Below are positions 27,751 through 36,321 of a stretch of 64,000 bases of DNA, in pieces (the stretch's first letter is position 1; each line of letters opens with the position of its first letter). The DNA comes from Lachnospiraceae bacterium (GTDB lineage: Bacteria; Bacillota; Clostridia; Lachnospirales; Lachnospiraceae), in contig JAFZVZ010000040.1 in assembly GCA_017617545.1 (NCBI GenBank), forward strand, positions 1 to 64,000, written 5' to 3'. The notes below the pieces were generated by a model that had not been told where the DNA came from, made no database searches, and worked only from the letters and a program-made list of their open reading frames with translations. The position numbers were made by a program, and so were the translations under genes.

Positions 27751-27787
27751 AATGCCGGGGCAATCGACAGGATTGCCCCGGCATTTT
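27751..27787 (+). terminator. Rho-independent terminator of ftsH operon
   Basis: A perfect 15-bp stem: AATGCCGGGGCAATC (27751-27765) with GATTGCCCCGGCATT (27771-27785), followed by TT and a short AT-rich stretch. Confidence 0.85.
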
Positions 27788-27805
27788 CACCGTGTTGGCT
27801 GAACT

Positions 27806-28065
27806 TTGCTACGGAATTCGGCGCACCGGAGTATAGGCGTAGCAAAATCTTCGCAATTTGCCGGAATGTTTTGGCCCGAAACGCAAAAATGCTACGGGAG
27901 ACGCAGAACTGTACGCTTCCCGTAGCACAAACTGGCGATCGGAATTGTTAGGGAGAGAAGAAACCGGAAAAGAATGCTACGGAATTCTTTCCTCCGTGAA
28001 TGATATGTAGCAAAAAGACAGAGAGCGCAGGGATAACAAGAGAGTGTGTGCTACTGAAATCAGCA
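27806..28065. repeat. degenerate array of hairpin units, about 80-bp spacing, no gene
   Basis: This gene-free stretch has four related units starting near 27808, 27890, 27974 and 28053. Each of the first three opens with GCTACGG and closes with GTAGCA about 30 bases later, so each can form a stem-loop (for example TTTGCTACG with CGTAGCAAA at about 27806-27845). The fourth has GCTACTG only. The spacing is 82, 84 and 79 bases. The unit could be a degenerating tandem repeat or a small structured RNA; I see no promoter for it. Confidence 0.5.
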
Positions 28066-28121
28066 AAGGATGAAGATTGCGTTGCAAAACAGCCCGCGCG
28101 TCTGATAAGGCATTCAATCGT

Positions 28122-28520
28122 CTATCGAACTGAGCTTCCGGGATCGCTTCCGCCATGAAGGTATCGTGCGCGGTGATTCTTGATACATTGGAACGTCTCA
28201 TCGCTGATGTCGTGCTCGATGCGGCAGGCATCCTCAGCGGCGACCTCGGGGGTTACGCCGAGCGAGACAAGCAGCTCGGAGAGCACCTGATGACGCTCGT
28301 AGATCTTCTCCGCGATGGAGCGGCCTTTCTCCGTGAAGGCGATGCGTCCGCTCGCGTCGATGATGATGCAGTTCTCGTCCTTGAGGCGCCCGAGCGCGCG
28401 GCTGACAGAAGGCTTCGAGATGTTCATCTCGGCGGCGATATCCACCGCGTGAACCTCCGGATGCGCCTGTGCGAGGATCAAAATGGTTTCCAGATACATT
28501 TCACCGGATTCGTAGATCAT
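28122..28520 (-). CDS. DtxR/MntR-family metal-dependent regulator
   Basis: 132 residues from the ATG at 28520, with GGAGG 11 bases upstream. The N-terminal winged helix reads YLETILILAQAHPEVHAVDIAAEMNISKPSVSRALGRLKDE, and the dimerisation/metal-binding region follows with E/H/C residues (SLGVTPEVAAEDACRIEHDISDETFQCIKNH), the usual ligand positions. There is no SH3-like third domain, so it is closer in length to MntR than to full DtxR. It is divergent from the feo operon and has its own promoter at 28647-28676. Iron-dependent repression of feo is the simplest reading; manganese sensing is possible. Confidence 0.92.
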   Translation of the reverse strand: MIYESGEMYLETILILAQAHPEVHAVDIAAEMNISKPSVSRALGRLKDENCIIIDASGRIAFTEKGRSIAEKIYERHQVLSELLVSLGVTPEVAAEDACRIEHDISDETFQCIKNHRARYLHGGSDPGSSVR

Positions 28521-28646
28521 GGTAGTGTAAACCTCCAATCTGAAGTCTGTTTATGATTCGCGTCAGTTATCGATTACGGTTATCGATGTCGGGGCGGAAA
28601 ATGCAATTGCATAATAAAGAGTGTTCGTTATAGGGAACTTTCTTTG

Positions 28647-28676
28647 ATTATATGATACAAACAGGGGAAGCGTCAA
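28647..28676 (-). promoter_or_regulatory. promoter of the DtxR-family gene
   Basis: On the minus strand TTGACG (28676-28671) and TATAAT (28652-28647) with an 18-base spacer. Confidence 0.75.
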
Positions 28677-28731
28677 GCAACAGTTCCATGAATTGTTCAC
28701 GACTATCCCTTATTTTTGTGCAAAAACCCAC

Positions 28732-28760
28732 TTGACAAGTTACCCAATGGTAACTATAAT
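28732..28760 (+). promoter_or_regulatory. promoter of the feo operon
   Basis: TTGACA at 28732-28737 and TATAAT at 28755-28760 with a 17-base spacer: full consensus, so expression must be held down by a repressor. Confidence 0.92.
28739..28754. promoter_or_regulatory. operator candidate for the DtxR-family regulator
   Basis: GTTACCCAATGGTAAC is a perfect 6-4-6 palindrome filling the spacer between the -35 and -10 boxes of the feo promoter. A half-site GTTACC recurs at about 28771. Position and form fit repression by the adjacent metal-dependent regulator. Confidence 0.75.
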
Positions 28761-28820
28761 TACGGCGGAAGTTACCTATAGACAACCGCAAGCGCGGAAT
28801 ATGTCAAGGGAGGTGTACAT

Positions 28821-29033
28821 ATGATCCCGTTGTGTGTGGCAGACCCCAATGTTGACCTGACGGTGCGACGCATCGCAGGAAATCCGGAATTGCGGCTGCA
28901 TCTGGAAACGCTCGGTTTTGTTGCCGGAGCAACGGTGCGCGTCGTGGCGGAACACAGCGGCAACGTGATCGTGAACGTGAAGGAATCGCGTGTCGCGATC
29001 AGCGATGAGGCTGCGCGTCACATTTACGTGTGA
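28821..29033 (+). CDS. feoA: FeoA-family protein, first copy
   Basis: 70 residues from the ATG at 28821 behind GGGAGGTG. It is an SH3-like beta-barrel domain: LRLHLETLGFVAGATVRVVAEHSGNVIVNVKESRVAISDEAARHIYV. FeoA acts with FeoB in ferrous iron uptake, at the cytoplasmic face. It is the first gene behind the feo promoter. Two feoA copies in tandem are common in Clostridia; the copies here are clearly diverged from each other. Confidence 0.93.
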   Translation: MIPLCVADPNVDLTVRRIAGNPELRLHLETLGFVAGATVRVVAEHSGNVIVNVKESRVAISDEAARHIYV

Positions 29034-29139
29034 AGCCGCGTGACCGCGCGTGGTCCCGGAGTGAAGTGAGCCGGAACGAAATGCGGTCGGACAGGAACAG
29101 GAAAGAGCTGCTTCGGCGGCAGAAAGGAAAGAATACAAC

Positions 29140-29361
29140 ATGAAGACATTGCGTGAAACAGGAATCGGTGAGACCGTGCGCGTCGTCCGCCTGAGCGGGC
29201 AGGGCGCGGTGCGCCGCAGGATCATGGACATGGGCATCACCCGCGGAACGTCGGTGTACGTGCGCAAGGTTGCCCCTCTCGGCGATCCGATCGAGGTGAC
29301 CGTGCGCGGCTACGAGCTCAGTCTGCGCAAGGAAGACGCGGAAATGATCCTTGTTGAGTAG
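29140..29361 (+). CDS. feoA: FeoA-family protein, second copy
   Basis: 73 residues from the ATG at 29140 with AAAGGAAAG upstream. MKTLRETGIGETVRVVRLSG, then RRRIMDMGITRGTSVYVRKVAPLGDPIEVTVRGYELSLRKEDAEMI is the canonical FeoA sequence, closer to the family than the first copy. It lies 106 bases after that copy and 90 before feoB. Confidence 0.95.
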   Translation: MKTLRETGIGETVRVVRLSGQGAVRRRIMDMGITRGTSVYVRKVAPLGDPIEVTVRGYELSLRKEDAEMILVE

Positions 29362-29451
29362 GATACGATCCTGGCGCCGGCAAGAGGCGTTTCTTTTTTT
29401 CAACAGCGGTTACCGTAAGGCAACCGTCAACCCACGGAAAGGACAAGACTT

Positions 29452-31977
29452 ATGAACATCAGAATCGCGCTGGCGGGCAATCCCAACAGCGGTAAGACAA
29501 CGCTTTTTAATGCGCTGACCGGTTCCAATCAGTTCGTCGGAAACTGGCCGGGCGTAACGGTCGAGAAGAAGGAGGGAAAGCTGAAGAAGCAGGACAACGT
29601 GACGATCGTCGACCTGCCCGGCATTTACTCACTCTCCCCGTATACCCTTGAGGAGGTCGTCGCGAGAAACTACCTGCTCGGCGAGCGGCCGGAGGCTATC
29701 CTCAACATCGTGGACGGCACGAACCTCGAGAGAAACCTCTACCTCACGACACAGCTGCTCGAGACCGGCATCCCGGTCGTTGTGGCAGTCAACATGATGG
29801 ATGTCGTCGAAAAGAACGGCGACAAGATCGACACGAAGAAGCTCGCGAAGGCACTCGGCTGCGAGGTCGTGGAGATCTCGGCGCTCAAGGAGACCGGCAT
29901 CGACGAGGCGGCCAAGGCGGCTGTGGCAGCGGCGGGAAAGCCTGCCGGCATACCGCAGCACTCATTTTCCGGACCTGTTGAGCACGCGATCGCGCACATC
30001 GAGGAGGCGGTCGTGCACAACATGCCCGAGGAGCAGCAGAGATTTTACGCGGTCAAGATCTTCGAGCGCGACGAGAAGATCCTCGAGAGCCTGAAGATCC
30101 CGCAGGAGACGCTTGCGCACATCGAGAAGGACATCGCGGCGGCAGAGAAAGAGCTCGACGACGACGCGGAGAGCATCATCACGAACGACCGCTACGTATA
30201 TATCGCGGACGTGATCAAATCGTGCAGCAAGAAGGCGAAGAGCGGCAGCCTGACGACCTCGGACAAGATCGACAAGATCGTGACGAACCGCTGGCTCGGC
30301 CTTCCGATCTTCGCGCTTGTCATGTTTTTGATCTACTGGATCGCCATGGTCGGCGTCGGCGCGCCGGCAACCGACTGGGCGAACGACGGACTGTTCGGCG
30401 ACGGCTGGCACCTTCTGGGCATCGGCTCCGGCGACACGGAGGATGCGGAGGAGGAGTACGGTGACACCGACGCGATCCTTGAGGGACTGCTCGCGAAGGC
30501 TTCCGAAGCCGGTGTTGACACAGAGGCAGCGGAAAATGCGATGGATTCTGAGGCGGAGGATTACGACGCCGCAGCGGCCGTTGCCGCCCTGCGCGAGGTG
30601 CTGAAGAGCTATCAGGCGACCGACGGCGCCGATACAGCGGAGATCCCGTACACGGTGGTCGACGAGGAAACGCTCGAGGAGAGCGAGGAGACAGCATCGC
30701 TTGCGGATGTGAATGACGCCATCGCTGCGTACGAAAAGTACGAGGGCGGCGTGGATCCCGCGAACTACGGCGTGTGGGTGCCCGGCATCCCCTCACTGGT
30801 CGAGTCGCTTCTTGACAAGATCGGCTGTGCGGACTGGCTCAAGGGTCTGATCCTCGACGGTATTGTGGCCGGCGTCGGCGCGGTGCTCGGCTTTGTTCCG
30901 CAGATGCTCGTTCTGTTCTTCCTGCTCGCCTTCCTGGAGGCGTGCGGCTACATGGCGCGTATCGCGTTTGTCCTTGACCGTGTGTTCCGCAAGTTCGGTC
31001 TCTCCGGCAAATCCTTCATCCCGATGCTGGTCGGCGTCGGATGCGGTGTGCCCGGCATTATGGCATCGCGCACGATCGAAAATGAGCGCGACCGCCGTAT
31101 GACCATTATGACAACAACATTCATCCCGTGCGGCGCCAAGGTTCCGTTCATCGCGATGATCGCGGGCGCGATCTTCGGAGGCAGCGCGTGGATCAGCACC
31201 TCCGCGTATTTCATCGGCATGGCGGCGATCGTCATCTCGGGTATCATTTTGAAGAAGACGAAGATCTTCGCGGGCAACCCTGCGCCGTTCGTCATGGAGC
31301 TTCCGGCGTACCACATGCCGACACTCGGCAACGTGCTCCGCTCCATGTGGGAGCGCGGCTGGTCGTTCATCAAGAAGGCAGGCACCATCATTTTGCTCTC
31401 GACGATCGTTGTGTGGTTCACCTCGTACTTCGGATGGGTGGACGGAAGCTTCCGCATGCTCGCCGAGGATGAGATCGACAGCTCCATCCTGGCTGCGATC
31501 GGCGGTGGCATCGCATGGATCTTCAAGCCTCTTGGGTTCGGCAACTGGCAGGCGGCCGTGGCGTCCGTCACCGGTCTTGTGGCGAAGGAAAATATCGTCG
31601 GTACGATGGGTATCCTCTACGGCGACATCGCCGGCGTAGGCGCTGCGTTCACAAAGATCACGGGCTTTGCGTTCCTCGTGTTCAACCTTCTGTGCGCACC
31701 TTGCTTCGCGGCGATCGGTGCGATCCGTCGTGAGATGAACAGCGCAAAATGGACCTGGTTCGCAATCCTGTACCAGTGCGGCTTCGCGTATGCGATCGCT
31801 CTGATGGTGACGCAGTTCGGCCGGATCTTCGCGGGCGGCATGAACATCATCGGTGTGATCGTCGCGGCGGCAATTCTGGCGGGAATGCTTTACATGCTGT
31901 TCGTAAAGAAGTATTATGAAGCTACCACACTGACCACGAGCGATGCGAAGAAGATCGAGGCGGTCGGTAAGAAATGA
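29452..31977 (+). CDS. feoB: ferrous iron transporter B, with an acidic insertion
   Basis: 841 residues from the ATG at 29452, long for the family. The N-terminal G domain has G1 GNPNSGKTT (about 8-16), G3 DLPG and G4 NMMD, followed by the helical guanine-dissociation region. The membrane part has the two Gate segments: MLVGVGCGVPGIMASRTI with its conserved Cys, and a later repeat including LLCAPCFAAIGAI. Between the first span (about 290-310) and the next is an insert at about residues 325-430, rich in Asp, Glu and Ala (GSGDTEDAEEEYGDTD...). It transports Fe2+ across the membrane. It is in an operon with the feoA copies and the Cys-rich protein. Confidence 0.96.
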   Translation: MNIRIALAGNPNSGKTTLFNALTGSNQFVGNWPGVTVEKKEGKLKKQDNVTIVDLPGIYSLSPYTLEEVVARNYLLGERPEAILNIVDGTNLERNLYLTTQLLETGIPVVVAVNMMDVVEKNGDKIDTKKLAKALGCEVVEISALKETGIDEAAKAAVAAAGKPAGIPQHSFSGPVEHAIAHIEEAVVHNMPEEQQRFYAVKIFERDEKILESLKIPQETLAHIEKDIAAAEKELDDDAESIITNDRYVYIADVIKSCSKKAKSGSLTTSDKIDKIVTNRWLGLPIFALVMFLIYWIAMVGVGAPATDWANDGLFGDGWHLLGIGSGDTEDAEEEYGDTDAILEGLLAKASEAGVDTEAAENAMDSEAEDYDAAAAVAALREVLKSYQATDGADTAEIPYTVVDEETLEESEETASLADVNDAIAAYEKYEGGVDPANYGVWVPGIPSLVESLLDKIGCADWLKGLILDGIVAGVGAVLGFVPQMLVLFFLLAFLEACGYMARIAFVLDRVFRKFGLSGKSFIPMLVGVGCGVPGIMASRTIENERDRRMTIMTTTFIPCGAKVPFIAMIAGAIFGGSAWISTSAYFIGMAAIVISGIILKKTKIFAGNPAPFVMELPAYHMPTLGNVLRSMWERGWSFIKKAGTIILLSTIVVWFTSYFGWVDGSFRMLAEDEIDSSILAAIGGGIAWIFKPLGFGNWQAAVASVTGLVAKENIVGTMGILYGDIAGVGAAFTKITGFAFLVFNLLCAPCFAAIGAIRREMNSAKWTWFAILYQCGFAYAIALMVTQFGRIFAGGMNIIGVIVAAAILAGMLYMLFVKKYYEATTLTTSDAKKIEAVGKK

Positions 31978-32017
31978 GAAAAGCACATGCGATGAGGACG
32001 AAAGGAGGCGGTGACGA

Positions 32018-32215
32018 ATGGCATGGCTTATGGATAATCTGGCAACGATCATACTGTCGCTGGCTCTTGTCGCCATCGTCGTACTGATCATACGGAAGCA
32101 GATCCGCGACCGGCTGGCAGGCAGGACCTCCTGCGGCTGCGGCTGTGAGAACTGTGCCTCGCGCGGATTGTGTCATCCGGACAAGGTGGGCAAAGACGGG
32201 CCGAAAACCGGCTGA
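32018..32215 (+). CDS. FeoB-associated Cys-rich membrane protein
   Basis: 65 residues from the ATG at 32018 behind AAAGGAGG. One span at about 7-27 (LATIILSLALVAIVVLIIR) is followed by a Cys cluster SCGCGCENCASRGLCH. This matches the small FeoB-associated Cys-rich family found at the end of feo operons in Firmicutes. The role may be to assist FeoB or bind iron; it is not established. It is the last gene of the feo transcript. Confidence 0.92.
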   Translation: MAWLMDNLATIILSLALVAIVVLIIRKQIRDRLAGRTSCGCGCENCASRGLCHPDKVGKDGPKTG

Positions 32216-32576
32216 AAAGAGGGGTCAAAATGGCCCGATTGTGCAACATGACGGGAAAGCTCAAAAAATAACGCCATATTTTGATGTGATTCAGACACAT
32301 TGACGAAAGACATGTGTCAAACTGCACAAAAACTTTTTATGCTTTTTGTAATGTTTGTGCACACATCCGTGTTGGTCGGTGGTATTATAATGAGCGTAAA
32401 CCCCAATACATTATATAGTTTTTGCTACACCCCAAGTAACAAAAATACCTTCTCCGGAAAACGCCCTCGCAGCGATGCGAGGGCGTTTTTCTGCGCGCAG
32501 TTCGCGCACTGCCGGCAGGCTTCACCTACGCGCTGCGCGCGCGTGTTTATACAGACTTCTTACCTTGTTATTCTGG
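32216..32576. other. gap with a terminator; no gene seen
   Basis: The first 200 bases are AT-rich and contain no frame with a convincing ribosome site. The terminator at 32458-32490 is the only clear element. The next promoter is that of the SRP RNA at 32577. Confidence 0.6.
32458..32490 (+). terminator. Rho-independent terminator
   Basis: AAACGCCCTCGC (32459-32470) pairs with GCGAGGGCGTTT over AGCGAT, followed by further T residues. It probably ends the feo transcript, about 240 bases after the last gene. Confidence 0.85.
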
Positions 32577-32605
32577 TTGACAATTATATAGAAAAACAGT
32601 ATACT
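32577..32605 (+). promoter_or_regulatory. promoter of the SRP RNA
   Basis: TTGACA at 32577-32582 and TATACT at 32600-32605 with a 17-base spacer, ending just before the RNA 5' end. Confidence 0.9.
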
Positions 32606-32609
32606 TATT

Positions 32610-32879
32610 GTGCCGTGCAACCGGGGAGATAGCGGTGCCCTGTACCTGCAATCCGCTACAGCAGGGGTGATGATGTGCCGAGGGGCGTCCGATTTGGAGC
32701 TGCCCGTAGTAAGTAACGTTGAAGCTTGGGCCTCGCGCGATGGGAATTTGTGAACCGTGTCAGGGTAGGAATACAGCAGCACTAAGCGAACCCTCTCATG
32801 CGCCGCGAGTACACCTGGGCCGAGTCAACTGCTATGGTAACGTCCGGAAAGGCGTTTCGACGCACTTCGCACGGCTTTT
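32610..32879 (+). ncRNA. ffs: signal recognition particle RNA, large (Bacillus/Clostridium) type
   Basis: About 265 bases. The 5' GTGCCGTGC pairs with the 3' GCACGGC, and the 5' half has GGTGCCCTGTACCTGCAATCC (in part) typical of the Alu domain. Domain IV is clear: GTCAGG, a short GTA/TAC stem with GGAA tetraloop, then AGCAGCA (near 32758-32785), followed by AACCCTCTCATGCGCCGCG. The ends are set by the terminal pairing and the promoter; a TTTT run closes it. It forms the SRP with Ffh. Confidence 0.95.
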
Positions 32880-32951
32880 GTATTGGTTTGTCGAAAGATT
32901 TCGCAATGCCGGCGGAGGACCGCCGGAGGTTTCCCAGGAGAGGAGAAAGTC

Positions 32952-34922
32952 ATGTTACTGACAACGACCGCCAAAGTCAATGCAGTAAAGAAGCTGGTTC
33001 GTGCCAAGAAGTACGACGAGGCGCTGGAGATCGCGGATAAGATCAATCCCGCGAGAGTGGCGTCCGTGTACGATCTGTCCGCGATCGCAGAAGTATACAT
33101 GAGAACGGGACGACTTGAGGACGCGAAGGAGCTGTATCTCGAGATGTACGGCCGGAACAAGACCCACAAGGTGATGACCGGTCTGATTGAGATCTGCCTG
33201 AAACTCAAGGAGCCAAAGGAGGCGGAGCAGTATCTGCGCGAGTTCCGCCGGATGGAGCCGGACAATCCGGAGCGTCTGGTGTATCGCTACCGCGTGGACT
33301 GCATGCTCGGCAAGGATCCGGAGTTCCTGATCAAGAGCCTGGCGAAGCTGAAGAACGAAGAGTACACCGATGTCTGGGCGCTTGAGCTCGCCAAGGCATA
33401 TTACAAGAACAGCGACCGCGAATCGTGCGCGAAGGAATGCCACCAGATCATGAAGTATTTTCCGGATTCCGAGGTGGCGTCCAAGGCACAGGTTCTGCTC
33501 GGTGCCTGCGAGACGGATGAGGCACCGGAGAGCGTCGTGACGGAAGCGACCGAGGAGCCGTTCGATACGACCGCCAACGTCGAATCGCTGATGGATGACG
33601 TGTCTGCCCTCTTGGAGGAAAATGCCCGCGCCGAGGCCGTGGCGAACGAGACCGTCGACGAGAAGGTGATGGCACAGGCGATGCCGGCGCATCCCGAACC
33701 GTACCTTCGCACTCCCGAGTTTCTGTCGCTGCACCAGCCTGCCGGCGAGGATCGCTCGATCTTCGGAGGAGACGAGGCAGCGGAGGCAACGGAAGCCGCA
33801 GCGGAGGTTGCCGAGGAAGCACCTGCTGAGCAGGAGACGGAAGCCGTCGAGGAAGAGGTCGTTGAGGCAGTGTCCGGGGAAGCTTCGGATGACGATGATG
33901 ACGACGATGACGACGAGCTGACCGGAGATGAACTCGAGGAGTACCGCCGCACGTACGTGCTGCCGGAGACGCTCGAGGGCAAGATCGACAGAGTCATTTT
34001 CGACGACGATGACGATGATGACGACGATGACGATGATGACGCTGAGGCTGCGGAGGAAACCGAAGAAGCAGCTGAAGCTGAAACGATAGAAGATACCGCG
34101 GAAGCCGTGATCGATGCGGCAGCTGAGGAAACAGCCGAAGTGATCGAGGAGGCTGAGGAAGCTGCAGAGAATACGGCAACGGAGATCGCGGAAGCTGCGG
34201 AGGAAGCAGTGAGCGATGCTGCGGAAGAGATCGCGGAGACAGCCGAGGAGGTTGTCGGGGAAGCGGCTGATGAGGTTACCGAAGCAGTTGAGGCTGCGGA
34301 GGAAGCGGTTGAGGCAGTCGCGGAGACAGAGGACGACGCGGAAGCGGAAACCGAAGAGGATGAAACCGATGAGGAGGAAGAAAGCCTCCCCACGGAAGAG
34401 CCTGAATCTGACGATGACGAAGCGGACGAATTTTCCGAAGACGAGTTAGAAGACGAGTGGGACGAAGATGAGGACGCGGAGGATGACCTCGAATTCGAGG
34501 ACGACGCGGAAGAGGACGGCGAGGACAGCGAAGAAGACGAGACCGAACACTGGAACAGTGCCGACGACATCTTCGGCGACGAGGATGATGCGGAGGATGA
34601 GGACGAGGTATACGACGAGGAAAATTTTCCGGAGGAAGAAACCGGGGACTCGACTGACGGGGATGATGTAGTGATCGCGGAAAGCGATTTTGCGGATGCG
34701 GAGCTGGAGGCGGTAGCCGAGCGGCTCGGCAATGAGGTTTGCAGCGCGACAGAGGAAGCAAAGGGACGGCCGGCGGACGCGGAGGAAGACGACGCGGCGA
34801 AGATGATGGCCGACACGCAGGTGGTGCCGTTCGTTCGGGAGAAGCAGGACATTCCCGACGAGGACATGGAGAAGATGCTTTTTAACCTGCTCAAGGATAT
34901 CGGCGGCAAGGACACGAAGTAA
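32952..34922 (+). CDS. TPR-like protein with a very long acidic Ala/Glu/Asp tail
   Basis: 656 residues from the ATG at 32952, with GGAGAGGAGAAAG upstream; a longer frame back to 32883 starts inside the SRP RNA end and is rejected. Residues 1-195 are helical-repeat-like (YDEALEIADKI, RLEDAKELYLEMY, KEPKEAEQYLREFRRMEPDNPER), consistent with tetratricopeptide repeats. Residues about 200-600 are dominated by Glu, Asp and Ala, with pure Asp runs and repeated EEAAE/TAEE modules. The last 45 residues (VVPFVREKQDIPDEDMEKMLFNLLKDIGGKD) regain normal composition and may be a docking helix. No signal or membrane span. Function unknown; a scaffold is possible. Confidence 0.85.
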   Translation: MLLTTTAKVNAVKKLVRAKKYDEALEIADKINPARVASVYDLSAIAEVYMRTGRLEDAKELYLEMYGRNKTHKVMTGLIEICLKLKEPKEAEQYLREFRRMEPDNPERLVYRYRVDCMLGKDPEFLIKSLAKLKNEEYTDVWALELAKAYYKNSDRESCAKECHQIMKYFPDSEVASKAQVLLGACETDEAPESVVTEATEEPFDTTANVESLMDDVSALLEENARAEAVANETVDEKVMAQAMPAHPEPYLRTPEFLSLHQPAGEDRSIFGGDEAAEATEAAAEVAEEAPAEQETEAVEEEVVEAVSGEASDDDDDDDDDELTGDELEEYRRTYVLPETLEGKIDRVIFDDDDDDDDDDDDDAEAAEETEEAAEAETIEDTAEAVIDAAAEETAEVIEEAEEAAENTATEIAEAAEEAVSDAAEEIAETAEEVVGEAADEVTEAVEAAEEAVEAVAETEDDAEAETEEDETDEEEESLPTEEPESDDDEADEFSEDELEDEWDEDEDAEDDLEFEDDAEEDGEDSEEDETEHWNSADDIFGDEDDAEDEDEVYDEENFPEEETGDSTDGDDVVIAESDFADAELEAVAERLGNEVCSATEEAKGRPADAEEDDAAKMMADTQVVPFVREKQDIPDEDMEKMLFNLLKDIGGKDTK

Positions 34923-34993
34923 CCCGCGAACAGCGGACACGCAAGGGAATCATTAACAGTTTGGAGGACAGTCGGGTAGCCTGACGGAACAGT

Positions 34994-36289
34994 ATGAATC
35001 GGTATATCATTAACGGCGGCAAGCCGTTGCACGGCGAAGTGGTCATCGGCGGCGCGAAGAACGCGGCGCTCGGTATCATCGCAGGTGCAATCCTGACAGA
35101 CGAACCGGTCACGATTGAGAATTTACCGGATGTCAGCGACATCAACGTGTTGCTGGATGCCATCCGCGGCATCGGCGCCACAGTGGAGCGCATCGATGCG
35201 CACAAGGCGGTGATCTGCGGCAAAACGATCAATTCGGTGGTCGTCAATTCGGAAGTCATACAGAAGATACGCGCATCCTATTACTTGCTCGGCGCGCTCG
35301 TCGGCAAGAAGGGGAAAGCGCAGGTTGCGATGCCGGGCGGATGCGAGATCGGTGCGAGACCGATCGACCAGCATCTTAAAGGATTGCGCGCTCTCGGCGT
35401 CAAATGCGACGAGAACGACGCGGAAAATTGCATCTATGCCAGTGTCACCAACCTGCACGGCAGCGGCATTTTCCTCGACGTAGCGAGCGTCGGCGCGACC
35501 ATCAACATTATGCTCGCGGCAGTTCTTGCCAAGGGCACGACAACGATCGAGAACGCGGCGAAGGAGCCTCACATCGTAGATGTGGCGAACTTCCTGAACA
35601 GTATGGGAGCACGCATCAAGGGCGCCGGAACCGATGTCATCCGTATCTTCGGTGTGGAATCGCTGAAGGGCACGGAATATACGGTTATTCCCGACCAGAT
35701 CGAGGCGGGCACGTTCATGTGCGCTGTCGCGGCTGCGAAGGGCGATGTGACGTTGAAAAATGTCATCCCGAGACACCTCGAGGCCATCTCTTCCAAGCTT
35801 GAGGAGATCGGTGTGACGGTGACCGAGTCCGAGGACGGCACCGAGGTGCGCGTCGTGTCGGATGTGAATGCGAGACTTGGGGCCTCGACGGTCCGCACCC
35901 GCGTGTATCCCGGCTTCCCGACGGATATGCAGCCGCAGATCACGGTTGTACTGATGCTCGGCGACGGCGACAGCACGGTTTACGAGACGATCTTCGAGAA
36001 CCGCTTCCGCTATGTGGACGAGCTTGTGAAAATGGGTGCCGAGATCAAGGTGAAGAACAATGAGACGGCGAAGATCCACGGTGTGGAGGCTGTCCACGGA
36101 ACGCATATCGATGTTCCCGACCTTCGCGCGGGCGCTGCGCTGACGATCGCAGCGTTGGCGGCGGACGGACAGACCGTGATGGATTGGATCGATTATATTG
36201 AGCGCGGCTACGAGGATTTCGACGGCAAGCTGCGCGGTATCGGCGCGGACATCGTCAAGGAGACCGTGAACGATATTGAAGAAGCATAA
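34994..36289 (+). CDS. murA: UDP-N-acetylglucosamine 1-carboxyvinyltransferase
   Basis: 431 residues, standard. It transfers enolpyruvyl from PEP to UDP-GlcNAc, the first committed step of peptidoglycan synthesis. Motifs: GGAKNAAL near the N terminus, the active-site Cys at about residue 117 in MPGGCEIGARPIDQHLKGL, VGATINIMLAAVLAKGTT, and YPGFPTDMQPQ; the C-terminal half continues in the usual pattern. The ATG at 34994 has only a weak upstream ribosome site. Cys at position 117 predicts sensitivity to fosfomycin. One of possibly two murA copies, since Firmicutes often have two. metK follows 32 bases later. Confidence 0.96.
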   Translation: MNRYIINGGKPLHGEVVIGGAKNAALGIIAGAILTDEPVTIENLPDVSDINVLLDAIRGIGATVERIDAHKAVICGKTINSVVVNSEVIQKIRASYYLLGALVGKKGKAQVAMPGGCEIGARPIDQHLKGLRALGVKCDENDAENCIYASVTNLHGSGIFLDVASVGATINIMLAAVLAKGTTTIENAAKEPHIVDVANFLNSMGARIKGAGTDVIRIFGVESLKGTEYTVIPDQIEAGTFMCAVAAAKGDVTLKNVIPRHLEAISSKLEEIGVTVTESEDGTEVRVVSDVNARLGASTVRTRVYPGFPTDMQPQITVVLMLGDGDSTVYETIFENRFRYVDELVKMGAEIKVKNNETAKIHGVEAVHGTHIDVPDLRAGAALTIAALAADGQTVMDWIDYIERGYEDFDGKLRGIGADIVKETVNDIEEA

Positions 36290-36321
36290 TCAGCGGAAGG
36301 ATCCGCTGGAGGAGATGAGCC

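Larger units (their letters stand above)
28521..28820. other. divergent regulatory region between the DtxR-family gene and feoA
   Basis: 300 bases holding back-to-back promoters (28647-28676 minus, 28732-28760 plus), a palindrome in the feo promoter, a direct repeat GTTATCGAT at 28566 and 28579, and one copy of GGAAAATG at 28596. No small gene seen. Confidence 0.7.

Noticed and set aside
27806-28065. CRISPR array
   Set aside because: The units are not exact repeats, each repeat contains an inverted stem, spacing is about 80 bases and no cas genes are near.
33880-34060. GAC/GAT/GAG repeats that might suggest a repeat array
   Set aside because: These encode Asp/Glu runs of a protein tail; the units are one or two codons, so they are low-complexity coding sequence.
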